From contig NZ_FSRK01000002.1 in the NCBI RefSeq assembly GCF_900141765.1, forward strand, positions 744,001-808,000: DNA of 64,000 nucleotides. The letters are read 5' to 3'. Within the stretch, counting starts at the first letter, position 1, and every line of letters starts with the position of its first letter. The notes beneath the pieces are model-generated. The model did no database searches, had not been told where the DNA came from, and saw only the letters and a list, made by a program, of their open reading frames with translations. This stretch comes from Epilithonimonas zeae. Lineage in GTDB: Bacteria; Bacteroidota; Bacteroidia; Flavobacteriales; Weeksellaceae. Shown piece by piece: positions 33,417 to 42,774 of the stretch. A program made the position numbers and the translations under genes.

Positions 33417-35561
33417 TTATAAAGTAGAGGTTTCTTCTTTCTTCTCTTGGTTCAGCATATTCGGAGCTTCTTTCGCCAACTTGTTTTTCGTTGGGATTTT
33501 ATAATTGAAAGAAAGTCCAAAGTTTCTTGTGTCATTCTTGTTTCTAATGTAAACATTTGGAAATGCATTTGTTGTTCTCAGATTCGTTTCGTTGGTGTTG
33601 AAAACATCATTAGCAAATAAGGTAAGTGTCATTCTATCTTTATTAAATTTTCTTGATAAAGATAAATTCAGTGTGTTGTAGAATGATTTGTTTGGATAGA
33701 AAAAGAACTCATTTCCTTTTGTAAGGTAAGTGTAATTCGCATTGAACTTTACTTTGTAAGGTAAAATAAATTGTCCTGATATGTTATAAGTCCAGTAACC
33801 TTTCGGATTAATGATTTGATCTATTTGTTGGAATTGATATGAACCGTAAAGGAAGATAAAACTTACCTGATCTGGATTCATATCCATTTTCATAATGTCT
33901 TTGAAAGGGGTGTTGAAAATGGCCAAAGGAATTGGGAATCCGATGTTGAAATTATGTGTTTTCAGGCGGTCAAGATTGTTACTGGTTTGTAAAATCACAT
34001 CGCCTTTTCTCTCTACAATCTGCACGATTTGATTTTTGGTATTAGTAAAGTTGTATCCGATAAATGCATAATTCAAAGCGCTTAACTTAATCTCAAAATT
34101 ATCAAAAATCGTTGGCTGAAGATTGGGGTTTCCAAAGAAATCGATGTTATTGCCTCCGTATCTGGTGTTATTTGGATTTAGGTTGGCAACATTTGGTAGC
34201 GTGATTTTCTTATTATAATTGACATTAAAGAAAGCGATTTTTGGAATAATGTTGTACTGAATGCTCGCATTCGGGAACACTTTGAATTTTTCAAAAGGTA
34301 CCAGATCTTTATAGATTCCTTCTTCAGGATTTAAACTAATTCCATTAATATTATAATATTCTCCGCGAAGTCCCAAAGCAAAATCCATTTTTCCTTTGGT
34401 GGCACTAGCTTCTGAATAAAATGCGGTTGTTTTACTTTTGTAATCCAAATTTTCTATTCCATAACTATCTGCTGAAAATTCCAGTTGATCGTAGTAAGCA
34501 CCTAAACTTAATTTTCCTTCATCCAAAACATTAATCGGTTGTGCATAATCAACTCTGAAATTATAAACATCTTGATTGGAACCATTTTTACCAATGTTTT
34601 TCATATCTGAAAATGCTGGTGAAATCTTCTGATTAGCTTGCTCAAAATCATTACTGAAATTAGTATAAGAACCTTTAAATTCTAATTTTTTGTTTTTATC
34701 AACAAATTTTTTCTGATAAGTCGCAGTCACTTCATTTCTCGTATTGCCTTGGTCAATTTTGTCCTTATCAATAGATTCTTGTCCATTCCTCAACGAATAG
34801 GCATCTACATAACGGTCAGAAGAACCTAAAGAAAGATTGTAATTCAAAAGCAATCTATCTTGTCCGATATCAAAAGTGAAGGCACTTCGCAAATATTGAT
34901 TTCTGTTGACATTATCATTGTAAAGTCTTGAAATTTCGTCAATCGTGGATTTGGTTTCGCTTTCGTTATAATTTTGTCCGACATTGAGCTGCCAGCCAAA
35001 CCATTTATTTTTCGAATTAAGTGTTAAACTATTATTGAATTTGCTTCTAAAATGATCATAATTACTGAAGCGATAACCTCCGGCATAAGTTGCAGACAAA
35101 TACGATTTTGCATTTTTGCTCGTGATGATATTGATAATCGCGCCACCAGAAGTTGCAGGAAACTCTGCTCCAGGTTGTGTAATGATTTCGATTTTTTCGA
35201 TGCTGTTTGCAGGAAGTCCTTCCAGATAAGCGGTTAGTTGCGTGCTGTAGATATTCAATGGTCTTCCGTCCATATAAACATCTAACGATTTTCCTTGGTA
35301 AATCATCCCAGCCATTTCGGAAACCACTAACCCAGGAATTTTTTGCAATCCTTCTAATGTATTTCCGGAGTTAAGATGTGGTTGCTCCGAGAAATCGTAG
35401 ATCGTTCTGTCTGCTTTTTGTTCAATTGCTTTTTTAGTTTTGGTAATGGTGACTGCTTCTATTTCTTTTTCTTTGTTGTCATCTTTTTTAGAAGTTTCCT
35501 GTGCGAAGTAGATTTGACTTAGAAATAATGCAGAGATTGGAAGAATAGATTTTACTTTCAT
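33417..35561 (-). CDS. outer membrane beta-barrel protein (OMP_b-brl family, TonB receptor-like)
   Basis: The 714-residue protein has a signal peptide (MKVKSILPISALFLSQIYFA) and a short plug-like segment (about 55-150, with LQKIPGLVV, DVYMDGRPL and IEKIEIITQPGAEF...GGAIINIIT). A large beta-barrel of the OMP_b-brl_3 type (PF14905) follows. A CarboxypepD_reg-like N-terminal domain and an obvious TonB box are not seen. It is a paralogue of the upstream gene at 35617. Members are often paired with LytTR two-component systems in Bacteroidota, as here. The substrate is unknown. Confidence 0.88.
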   Translation of the reverse strand: MKVKSILPISALFLSQIYFAQETSKKDDNKEKEIEAVTITKTKKAIEQKADRTIYDFSEQPHLNSGNTLEGLQKIPGLVVSEMAGMIYQGKSLDVYMDGRPLNIYSTQLTAYLEGLPANSIEKIEIITQPGAEFPATSGGAIINIITSKNAKSYLSATYAGGYRFSNYDHFRSKFNNSLTLNSKNKWFGWQLNVGQNYNESETKSTIDEISRLYNDNVNRNQYLRSAFTFDIGQDRLLLNYNLSLGSSDRYVDAYSLRNGQESIDKDKIDQGNTRNEVTATYQKKFVDKNKKLEFKGSYTNFSNDFEQANQKISPAFSDMKNIGKNGSNQDVYNFRVDYAQPINVLDEGKLSLGAYYDQLEFSADSYGIENLDYKSKTTAFYSEASATKGKMDFALGLRGEYYNINGISLNPEEGIYKDLVPFEKFKVFPNASIQYNIIPKIAFFNVNYNKKITLPNVANLNPNNTRYGGNNIDFFGNPNLQPTIFDNFEIKLSALNYAFIGYNFTNTKNQIVQIVERKGDVILQTSNNLDRLKTHNFNIGFPIPLAIFNTPFKDIMKMDMNPDQVSFIFLYGSYQFQQIDQIINPKGYWTYNISGQFILPYKVKFNANYTYLTKGNEFFFYPNKSFYNTLNLSLSRKFNKDRMTLTLFANDVFNTNETNLRTTNAFPNVYIRNKNDTRNFGLSFNYKIPTKNKLAKEAPNMLNQEKKEETSTL

Positions 35562-35616
35562 AGTTTAGTTTGTAATTGATTAGACTTCCAAAACCTCGAT
35601 TTGTTACATCGATGAA

Positions 35617-37716
35617 CTATTGAGCTCTATCTTTTTCTTCGAAATTGATATTCTTTTTATTGATCTGCTTTTTGTTTCCGAAAGTGTAATTCACGCTCAG
35701 ACGCAGGCTTCTTCCGTCCCAATAGTTATTAAAATGCTGACTGTTATCAGTGAAATATTTATCTCCACGGAATCTTTGTGCAAAAATGTTTGTTACCGTT
35801 GCATTGATTTGAAGTTGCTTTTCCATTAGAGAGACCTTGATTCCGGAATTCAGATTAGAGAAATTGTGGAAGTAAGAATTCACGTTTTTGTAAGGTAAAC
35901 TTTGGTCGTAGTTTAGGAACAGAGCAACCGTTTTTGCTTTATTTAAAGTGAATGTATTGTTGATAGAATAACTTACCGAAGTTCCTTTTGAGGTTTCTGC
36001 CTCGATGTTGAAAACTTCCGAGTTCTGATAAGATGCATTCGCAGAAATGGTAGCCTCCCAAAATTTGAAGAAAGTATCTGTATAAGAAACATTAGCTCCA
36101 TAAAAATTATTGTTATAGTAGTTCTGATAATCTCCATTTTGAGAAATACCATCCAAGTATCCGATTTGTCCAAAAGCATTAGTCAATCTAAGATAATAAA
36201 TGCTTGTCGAAAACTTGTTGTTATACGTATAACTTAGTTCATAATTGTTGATGTAGGAAGGCTTCAGCAAAGGATTTCCTGATGAATAAGAATATGGATT
36301 TTCATACCAACGGAACGGATTCAGATTGCTCATACTAGGTCTGTTGATTCTTCTGGAATAGGACAAGCTGAAAACATTTTTATCCTCTTTATAAGAAACA
36401 AAAGCCGAAGGAAACCATTGCCCGTAAGAGAAATTATTCACAGAGCTTTTTACAACTGTATTTTCATAACGGATTCCCGCTTTCGTTTCCCAATGTTCTC
36501 CGAAATTTTTCGCAAAACTTCCGTAAACAGCATAATTTTCCTCGCGATAATTAAAAGTGCTGCTTTTTTTATCATCAATGACATATTGATTTTCTTTTAA
36601 ATCCAGATATTTTAAATCTGCCGAATTTCTGAATTGATTGAATTTCACGCCTGTTTCAATCGTTCCAAATGAAAAAGGTAATTCCAAATCACCTTGAACG
36701 GAGAAAATCTGAGGCTTGATTTTTGACAACGTTTTCACATCTTGAATGGTATTTTCAGGAAGCGTTAACGTTGAAAAATTAACTTCTGTATCATTATTAT
36801 TTCTGTAAAAATTACTAGCAAAACTCAATTTTTTTCCAAGCGAATCCAACTTCAAATCATAATAAGTGCTGAAAGTTTGCGTCGGAGATTTTTCTCTGTG
36901 AAAAGTATTGGTTAACAAGTTTTTTTCTGTCAAATCAGAAGCGATGTTTCTTGTGGTGTTGAGAATATCCATTCCTGATTTTTCGTGTCCGAAAATATAC
37001 TCAATCCCAACTTCTGAGTTCTTGTTGATTTTGTAAGATGCGTTCAAACTTGGTGTCAAATCTTGCCACATATCTTTTCGTGTAGATTCACTGTAATTCT
37101 GAGATGCTCCAAGGATGTTATATTTTTCATTAGCACGTTTTGCACCTTCTATATAACTTGTTTTTAAACTTAAACTAAGTTTCTCGGTTTGATAATTCAA
37201 AGTTCCATTCGTGCTTCCGTTGAAGTAAGTTCGTTGTGTCAAACCAGTGCTGATATTGCCGCTGAAACCAAGATTCGGGTTTTTCTTTAGAATAATATTG
37301 ATGAGTCCGCTATTTCCTTGTGCTTCATATTTCGAAGGTGGCGTTGTAATCACTTCTATTTTCGAGATATTTTCTGAACGAATCGATTTCAAATAATTCA
37401 AAAGTGCAGTTCCTGTGAGATTCAGCATTTTCCCATTAATCATCACATTCACGCTGCTTTTTCCTGTGATAGAAATCGTTCCGAGATTTTCATCTACTTT
37501 CAGCATTGGGACATTGGCAAGCGTTTCGCCGGCATCCATTCCTTGAGAAGCGATTGATGCGTCGACATTGAAAATCAATCTGTCAGCTTTTCTCTCCAAA
37601 AGTTTTTTCTTCACAAGAATATTGACTTGTTCGATTTCTTTAAGACTGTCTTTTTGAGTCTGCGCAAAAGTTGCTGTTGAAAGTAGAGTTGCGATGAATA
37701 GGTATTTCAGTTTCAT
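35617..37716 (-). CDS. outer membrane beta-barrel protein (OMP_b-brl family), paralogue
   Basis: The 699-residue protein has the signal peptide MKLKYLFIATLLSTATFAQ. The plug-like part has ADRLIFNVDASIASQGMDAGETLANVPMLKVDENLGTISI, INGKMLNLTGTALLNYLKSI and IEVITTPPSKYEAQG-NSGLINIILKK, followed by a large OMP_b-brl barrel. Its order of motifs is the same as that of the next gene 55 bases downstream, so the two probably arose by duplication and may be transcribed together. It is divergent from a lipoprotein plus LytS/LytTR set (37893-39941), which may regulate it. Confidence 0.88.
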   Translation of the reverse strand: MKLKYLFIATLLSTATFAQTQKDSLKEIEQVNILVKKKLLERKADRLIFNVDASIASQGMDAGETLANVPMLKVDENLGTISITGKSSVNVMINGKMLNLTGTALLNYLKSIRSENISKIEVITTPPSKYEAQGNSGLINIILKKNPNLGFSGNISTGLTQRTYFNGSTNGTLNYQTEKLSLSLKTSYIEGAKRANEKYNILGASQNYSESTRKDMWQDLTPSLNASYKINKNSEVGIEYIFGHEKSGMDILNTTRNIASDLTEKNLLTNTFHREKSPTQTFSTYYDLKLDSLGKKLSFASNFYRNNNDTEVNFSTLTLPENTIQDVKTLSKIKPQIFSVQGDLELPFSFGTIETGVKFNQFRNSADLKYLDLKENQYVIDDKKSSTFNYREENYAVYGSFAKNFGEHWETKAGIRYENTVVKSSVNNFSYGQWFPSAFVSYKEDKNVFSLSYSRRINRPSMSNLNPFRWYENPYSYSSGNPLLKPSYINNYELSYTYNNKFSTSIYYLRLTNAFGQIGYLDGISQNGDYQNYYNNNFYGANVSYTDTFFKFWEATISANASYQNSEVFNIEAETSKGTSVSYSINNTFTLNKAKTVALFLNYDQSLPYKNVNSYFHNFSNLNSGIKVSLMEKQLQINATVTNIFAQRFRGDKYFTDNSQHFNNYWDGRSLRLSVNYTFGNKKQINKKNINFEEKDRAQ

Positions 37717-37880
37717 AAGTTTATTTTAATCGTTGTAAAATCTTGATGCAAATGTATTTTCAAGACTTTCCTTATGAAATAGCGTTTAGATTTGATGAGG
37801 TTTTAAGTCGACCAAAATATTTTCATCGGTAAAAAACAGGCGTTCATAGAAATTGCCAGTCAAAACCCTTTTGTTGTTAC

Positions 37881-37888
37881 TACTTTTG
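37881..37888 (+). promoter_or_regulatory. -7 box very close to a start codon (possible leaderless mRNA)
   Basis: TACTTTTG is an exact TAnnTTTG and ends four bases before ATG 37893. Transcription would start at or next to the start codon. A TTG at 37853-37855 is 25 bases upstream, slightly too far. The signal peptide of the product fixes the start codon, so a very short or absent leader is likely if this box is used. Confidence 0.45.
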
Positions 37889-37892
37889 AGCT

Positions 37893-38240
37893 ATGAAAAA
37901 ATTAATACTCATTCTAATTTTAATATCTACGGTTTCCTGTATTGGTAAACATAGAGTAGACGTCTGGAAAACGATGATGATTGCCTCTGGCGACAGCATT
38001 ATTATCAATAAAGTAAAATCGCCCGCAACTTTATCAATTAAAAACCTATCAGATAAAGAGGTAGAATTGGTTTCTAAATTGACTATGCAAAAAAGTATAG
38101 AAGCGCAATCCGAATTTAATTACAGATTGCCAAAAAAGAGCAATTTGATTTTAGTGAACGCAAACGCAGAACCAGTTTCTATACATTTGCACTATTCTTC
38201 TAATAAACCAATTATCATTAATAACAAAGAACTACGATGA
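37893..38240 (+). CDS. small lipoprotein of unknown function
   Basis: The 115-residue protein has a lipoprotein signal (MKKLILILILISTVSC) and a mature beta-rich part with DSIIINKVKSPATLSIKNLSD... and VSIHLHYSSNKPIII. It overlaps the histidine kinase gene by four bases (ATGA), so it is translationally coupled with it and may be a sensor accessory or a damping partner of the two-component system. No known domain is recognised. Confidence 0.8.
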   Translation: MKKLILILILISTVSCIGKHRVDVWKTMMIASGDSIIINKVKSPATLSIKNLSDKEVELVSKLTMQKSIEAQSEFNYRLPKKSNLILVNANAEPVSIHLHYSSNKPIIINNKELR

Positions 38241-39253
38241 AAAAGAAACAAATCATTTGGCTTCAAATCATCTATTGGAGTCTCAATTTTTTTGGAACTG
38301 TGATTACGCCTTTGTATTTCTTTGACAGAGAGAACAATTTGCAGAGTACGGTTTTGAGAATTACCTTTTTTCTCGCGGGGATTATTACGTTCTATATTTG
38401 TTATTTGGTCATCATTCCAAAAGTTTTCAGACAGGAGAAAGTTTACACGGTTATTCTTTCATTTTTCCTGTCGATTCTCTGCTTTGCGACAGTCCGATAT
38501 TTGATGGAGGAAGTTTTGCTGCCGGCTACTTTTGGATTTAGAAATTACAATCAGGAAACAGGATTGCTTTATTACTTTTTTGATAATATTTATTACGGCT
38601 GTATCAATGTCTTCATTGCTGGAATAATGTGGTTGTTGGAAAAATTTGGAGTGATTGAAACCGAGAGACAAAAACTGGAACAGGAAAGAAACGAAGCGAA
38701 AATTCAGGCTTTGAAGACGCAGATCAATCCGCATTTTATTTTTAATACCCTAAATAATATCTATTCTTTGGTATATCAGAACTCCGAAAAAGCGTTGCCT
38801 GCGATTGAGGAATTGAGTCAATTGTTAAGATATAGCACGAAGGATTTGGAGAAAAATTTCATTCCATTGGAAAAGGAAATCGGTTATCTGGAAAGTCTGA
38901 TAGAATTGGAAAAACTCAGAATCAAAAATCCGGAATTATTAATGATTGAAAAAAAAATCAATCATTCCAACCTTAATATTTCGCCAATGCTTTTGGTCCC
39001 ATTTGTAGAAAATGCATTTAAACACGGCGATTTCAGTGGGAAAGGTTTCACTATGAAGATTTCGGATGACAATCAAACTTTGAATTTCCACCTTCAAAAC
39101 TTCAAAAAACAAAGGTCAAAAGATTCACTTTCCGGAATTGGAATTGGGAATGTGAAAAAACGACTGGAAATCCTTTATCCCAAAAGACACGAACTGAACA
39201 TCAGTGAAACGGAAACCGAATTTTCTGTAGATTTGAAAATTGATTTGAAATAA
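38237..39253 (+). CDS. LytS/YehU-type sensor histidine kinase
   Basis: The 338-residue protein has four N-terminal transmembrane helices (about 10-135), then the His_kinase domain (PF06580) with QINPHFIFNTLNNIYSLV carrying the phosphorylated His, and a C-terminal ATPase domain with PFVENAFKHGD and GIGIGNVKKRLEILYP. It would phosphorylate the LytTR regulator, whose gene starts two bases after the stop. No extracytoplasmic sensing domain is present; the signal is likely membrane-related or comes from the small lipoprotein. Confidence 0.93.
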   Translation: MKKKQIIWLQIIYWSLNFFGTVITPLYFFDRENNLQSTVLRITFFLAGIITFYICYLVIIPKVFRQEKVYTVILSFFLSILCFATVRYLMEEVLLPATFGFRNYNQETGLLYYFFDNIYYGCINVFIAGIMWLLEKFGVIETERQKLEQERNEAKIQALKTQINPHFIFNTLNNIYSLVYQNSEKALPAIEELSQLLRYSTKDLEKNFIPLEKEIGYLESLIELEKLRIKNPELLMIEKKINHSNLNISPMLLVPFVENAFKHGDFSGKGFTMKISDDNQTLNFHLQNFKKQRSKDSLSGIGIGNVKKRLEILYPKRHELNISETETEFSVDLKIDLK

Positions 39254-39254
39254 A

Positions 39255-39941
39255 ATGAAAAGGATAAAATGCATTGTTGTAGATGACGAACCACTTGCAG
39301 TTTCTTTGTTGGGAAGTTACGTTGAGAAAATTCCGTTTTTTGAGCTGGTTTTTTCAACGGAAAACCCAATTGAAGCTTTAGAATATATTCAGAAAAACGA
39401 AGTCGATTTGATTTTTTTGGATATTCAAATGCCGGAACTCACGGGAATCAATTTTATGAAAATCGTTGGCAATAAGATGAAATATATTCTCACAACAGCT
39501 TATGCAGAATATGCTTTGGAAGGCTATGAACATAACGTTGTGGATTATCTTCTGAAGCCGATTTCGTTTGCTCGTTTTGAAAAAAGTGCATTAAAAGCGC
39601 AGGAACGGTTTGCAGTAAATCAAGATTCTCAGGATTCTTATTTTTTTGTCAAATCTTCCGGACAGCAGCATAAAGTCAATTTCAATGATATTCTTTTTAT
39701 AGAAAGTATCAAAGACTATGTCAATATCAAAACTGAAAATCAGGAATACATTGTTCTTGATACTTTGAAATCTTTGGAAAATCAATTACCGGAAAATTTT
39801 GCCAGAGTTCATAAATCATTCATCATCAACATTGATAAAATCGAGAAAATGGATGTTAAGAATGTCTCTATAAATTCTGATATAGAAATCCCAATCGGAG
39901 AAACTTATAAGTCCGAATTCTTTCTGAAAATTAAAAAATAA
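39255..39941 (+). CDS. LytTR-type response regulator
   Basis: The 228-residue protein has a receiver domain with DDE (10-12), Asp56 in FLDIQMPE as the phosphorylation site, Thr80/81 and Lys101 in LLKPISF. The C-terminal LytTR DNA-binding domain (about 125-228) has FIESIKDYVNIKT and FARVHKSFIINIDKI. It forms a two-component system with the kinase two bases upstream. Likely targets are the divergent barrel genes. Confidence 0.95.
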   Translation: MKRIKCIVVDDEPLAVSLLGSYVEKIPFFELVFSTENPIEALEYIQKNEVDLIFLDIQMPELTGINFMKIVGNKMKYILTTAYAEYALEGYEHNVVDYLLKPISFARFEKSALKAQERFAVNQDSQDSYFFVKSSGQQHKVNFNDILFIESIKDYVNIKTENQEYIVLDTLKSLENQLPENFARVHKSFIINIDKIEKMDVKNVSINSDIEIPIGETYKSEFFLKIKK

Positions 39942-39981
39942 TAGTTTATATCCATAATATTCTAAATTTCTTCACTTCTAA

Positions 39982-40013
39982 TTGTAAACAAAACAGAAAT
40001 ATTGTTAATTTTG
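39982..40013 (+). promoter_or_regulatory. promoter of the ACP cassette
   Basis: TTG at 39982-39984 and TAATTTTG at 40006-40013 are 21 bases apart and match the Bacteroidota -33 and -7 boxes exactly. Transcription would start near 40016, giving a leader of about 14 bases before the ACP ATG. This marks the cassette as its own unit, apart from the two-component system. Confidence 0.75.
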
Positions 40014-40029
40014 CAAGAAACACATAAAG

Positions 40030-40260
40030 ATGCAAGAAAAATTATTGACGATTATCAACTCCATCAAAAAGAATAAATTCGAAGAACCCGTTTTGGAAAT
40101 CACTCCGGAACAGACCCTTAGAGAAAATCTTAATTTCGATTCTTTCGATCTGGCTGAACTTACCGTTAAAATTGAAGAAGAATTCGGAATCGACATCTTC
40201 GAAGATGGTTTAGTCAATACAATCAACGAAATCTATACAAAACTTCAATGTTTTTCTTAA
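40030..40260 (+). CDS. acyl carrier protein of the biosynthetic cassette
   Basis: This 76-residue acidic protein has the carrier-protein fold, with the phosphopantetheine Ser at about 38 in NFDSFDLAEL and the later helix GIDIFEDGLVNTINEIYTKL. It is clearly not the housekeeping AcpP, whose motif is DSLD. It overlaps the AMP-ligase start by 13 bases, so the pair is translationally coupled. It probably carries an acyl group activated by that ligase. Confidence 0.9.
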   Translation: MQEKLLTIINSIKKNKFEEPVLEITPEQTLRENLNFDSFDLAELTVKIEEEFGIDIFEDGLVNTINEIYTKLQCFS

Positions 40261-41462
40261 TAGATCAGAATTTTTCTTTGTCTTACGAAGAAATTCTGAC
40301 AGAAGTCAATACATCTGATTCATATACAGATTGCTACATTTACCCAGATTTGAAATCTTTTTTTCTCAACTGGATTTTTGCATTGGTCAATGAGCAAAAT
40401 ATTGCGTTGATGGATTCTGATATTTCTGAAAAAGAGATTCTGTCAAACGATTTAAAGATCAATCAATTAATCAAAATTGAAAATCCGAAAAAGTTTTCTT
40501 CAGTAGAAGAATTGATCAATTCAATTAAAAATTCTCAGTCGGAGATTACATTATTTACTTCCGGAACAACTGGTTTTACAAGAAAATTCACGCATCCTTT
40601 GAAAAATCTGATTAGAAAGATTAATGTTTCTGATGAGAGAAAAAATGATGTTTGGGGTTTTGCTTTTAATCCGACTCACGTTGCCGGCGTTCAGGTTTTC
40701 TTTCAGGCAATATTGAATCAAAATCTTTTAGTCAACGTCTTTTTGGCGCCGAAAGATTTTATAATTGATTCTATCAAAAAATACAGAATCACAAATCTTT
40801 CTTCCACTCCAACTTTTTATCGATTGCTTTTGCCATTGAAAGAGTCTTTTGATTCGGTGAAAAAAATTACTGTTGGTGGCGAAAAATCTGACGCTTATTT
40901 GATTTCGGAAATAGAAAAAGCTTTTCCTAATGCTAGAATCAACAATGTTTATGGTTCTACGGAAACAGGACCTCTGTTTTCTTCTCAGAATGACGAGTTC
41001 TTTGTTCAGGAAAAGCATATTGGTTTGATAAAAGTGATCGATGACGAATTGTATATCCATAAAGATTTATTTGGAAAAACAACGCAACTGAATTTGATTG
41101 ATGATTTCTACGCAACTGGCGATTTGATTGAGTGGATTGATGATGAACAAAGAAGATTCCGATTCACATCAAGGAAAAATGAATTGATCAATGTCGGCGG
41201 TTACAAAGTGAATCCTTATGAAGTGGAAGACGAATTAACTCAGCACCAAAACATCCGAAATGTAAGAGTCTATGGGAAATCCAATGCTGTTTTAGGAAAT
41301 ATCATTTGTTGCGAAATAGAACTGCATCCAGATACAGAATTGAGAGAAGAAGAAGTCAGATTTTTCTTGAACGGAAAGATTCAAAACTTCAAAATTCCCA
41401 GAAAAATAACTTTTGTTGATAAAATAGAATTAACCAGAACCGGAAAAAAGAAAATAGTATGA
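40248..41462 (+). CDS. AMP-dependent acyl/aryl ligase of the cassette (ANL superfamily)
   Basis: The 404-residue protein has the AMP-binding loop TLFTSGTTGFTRK (101-113), VYGSTETGPL, the TGD motif in YATGDLIEWI, the hinge NVGGYKVNPYEVEDEL and a final catalytic Lys in GKKKIV. With 404 residues it is short for the family (often 500 or more), mainly because the N-terminal part before the P-loop is only about 100 residues. It probably activates a carboxylic acid as an AMP ester and loads it on the ACP encoded just before. Its stop overlaps the SDR start by four bases. Confidence 0.9.
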   Translation: MFFLIDQNFSLSYEEILTEVNTSDSYTDCYIYPDLKSFFLNWIFALVNEQNIALMDSDISEKEILSNDLKINQLIKIENPKKFSSVEELINSIKNSQSEITLFTSGTTGFTRKFTHPLKNLIRKINVSDERKNDVWGFAFNPTHVAGVQVFFQAILNQNLLVNVFLAPKDFIIDSIKKYRITNLSSTPTFYRLLLPLKESFDSVKKITVGGEKSDAYLISEIEKAFPNARINNVYGSTETGPLFSSQNDEFFVQEKHIGLIKVIDDELYIHKDLFGKTTQLNLIDDFYATGDLIEWIDDEQRRFRFTSRKNELINVGGYKVNPYEVEDELTQHQNIRNVRVYGKSNAVLGNIICCEIELHPDTELREEEVRFFLNGKIQNFKIPRKITFVDKIELTRTGKKKIV

Positions 41463-42181
41463 ATGCATTGATAACGGGAGTTTCCAGAGGTGTCGGTTTA
41501 GAAATCAGCAGATTGTTTCTGGAAAACGGGCATAATGTTTATGGAATCAGCAGAACCGAATCTGAAAAATTAAAGGATCTTGAAAAGCAATATCCAGAAA
41601 ATTTTTTCTTCAAGACATTCGATTTGTCCAATCCGGAAAATATCCAACAAGAAGTTTTCAAAGACTTTGTCAAAAATCAAATTCCGATACACGTATTGAT
41701 CAACAATGCGGCGATGGCTTATGATGATATTGTTACGAATCTTAATTACGAAGATTTGAAAACAATGTTCGATGTCAATCTGTATTCGCCAATGTTTTTG
41801 ACGAAATATGCCATCAGAAATATGATTTATAACCGAGTTTCCGGAAGCATCATTCATATTTCTTCGATTAGCGCACACACGGGTTACAAAGGACTTTCCA
41901 TGTATGCCGCCTCCAAAGGCGCTTTGCAATCTTTTTCCAAGAATATTTCCAGAGAATGGGGAGAACGCGGAATACGTTCCAACATCGTCGTTCCTGGTTA
42001 TATGGAAACCGCAATGAATGCAAAACTGACTCAGGATCACAAAAACAGAATCTTCAAAAGAACCGCATTGAAAAAAGAAACCGATATGCAGTCTGTGGCA
42101 GAAACCGTTTTGTTTCTAGCAAGTGAAAAAGCAAAATCGATTACTGGACAAGAAATTTTTGTAGATTCCGGAACATTATAA
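41459..42181 (+). CDS. short-chain dehydrogenase/reductase (FabG-like) of the cassette
   Basis: The 240-residue protein has the NAD(P) motif TGVSRGVG (6-13), NNAA (82-85), a Ser in HISSIS and the catalytic YxxxK (Tyr149, Lys153). The C-terminal segment RSNIVVPGYMETAM is FabG-like. It may reduce a keto group on the ACP-bound acyl chain. It begins within the ATGA overlap with the ligase and ends ten bases before the acyltransferase. Confidence 0.92.
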   Translation: MNALITGVSRGVGLEISRLFLENGHNVYGISRTESEKLKDLEKQYPENFFFKTFDLSNPENIQQEVFKDFVKNQIPIHVLINNAAMAYDDIVTNLNYEDLKTMFDVNLYSPMFLTKYAIRNMIYNRVSGSIIHISSISAHTGYKGLSMYAASKGALQSFSKNISREWGERGIRSNIVVPGYMETAMNAKLTQDHKNRIFKRTALKKETDMQSVAETVLFLASEKAKSITGQEIFVDSGTL

Positions 42182-42191
42182 AACACAAACT

Positions 42192-42767
42192 ATGATCAAT
42201 CTAATATATAAAGCATTGAATATCATTCCGAAAACGATTGCGAAAATCGAGAAGCTATATTCCTACAGTATTCTCAATTCGCATTCCGGAGTCACGCTTC
42301 ATTCGGATCTTAAAATAGGAAAGGCGACTACTTTTGAGCTGGATGATAATGCCAAATTCAAGATTGGAACAAATGTTATTTGGAGAGATCATAATGCCAT
42401 TAGAATAAGAAACGGAGGAACATTAATTTTCGGAAATAATGTAGATCTCAGTCATTATATTTCCATCAATTGTCTTGATAAAATAGAATTGGGCGATGAT
42501 ACATGCATTGCTGAAGGCTGCAAATTCTATGATCATGACCACGCTTTCGATACAAAACCAGAATACATTTGGCATAAAAACAAATTCAACACAGCACCAA
42601 TCATCATCGGGAAAAATGTGAAAATCTATAGTAATGTTACTGTTCTCAAAGGCGTAACAATTGGCGATAACTGTATTATTGGTGCAAATTGCGTTATTTC
42701 CAGAAACGTTCCAGCCAATTCCATCATCTTCGGAAAACACGAATTGATGAGGTTGCCGTTGATGTAA
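42192..42767 (+). CDS. left-handed beta-helix (hexapeptide repeat) acyltransferase of the cassette
   Basis: The 191-residue protein has hexapeptide-type repeats (IELGDDTCIAEGCKFYDHDH, VKIYSNVTVLKGVTIGDNCI, IGANCVISRNVP) and the active-site His segment DHDHAFD, as in WbbJ/WcaF-type O-acyltransferases. It would pass an acyl group from CoA or ACP to a sugar. As the last gene of the cassette it probably uses the ACP-bound product. The N-terminus of about 60 residues is beta-rich with KATTFELDDNAKFKIG. Confidence 0.9.
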   Translation: MINLIYKALNIIPKTIAKIEKLYSYSILNSHSGVTLHSDLKIGKATTFELDDNAKFKIGTNVIWRDHNAIRIRNGGTLIFGNNVDLSHYISINCLDKIELGDDTCIAEGCKFYDHDHAFDTKPEYIWHKNKFNTAPIIIGKNVKIYSNVTVLKGVTIGDNCIIGANCVISRNVPANSIIFGKHELMRLPLM

Positions 42768-42774
42768 TTTATTT

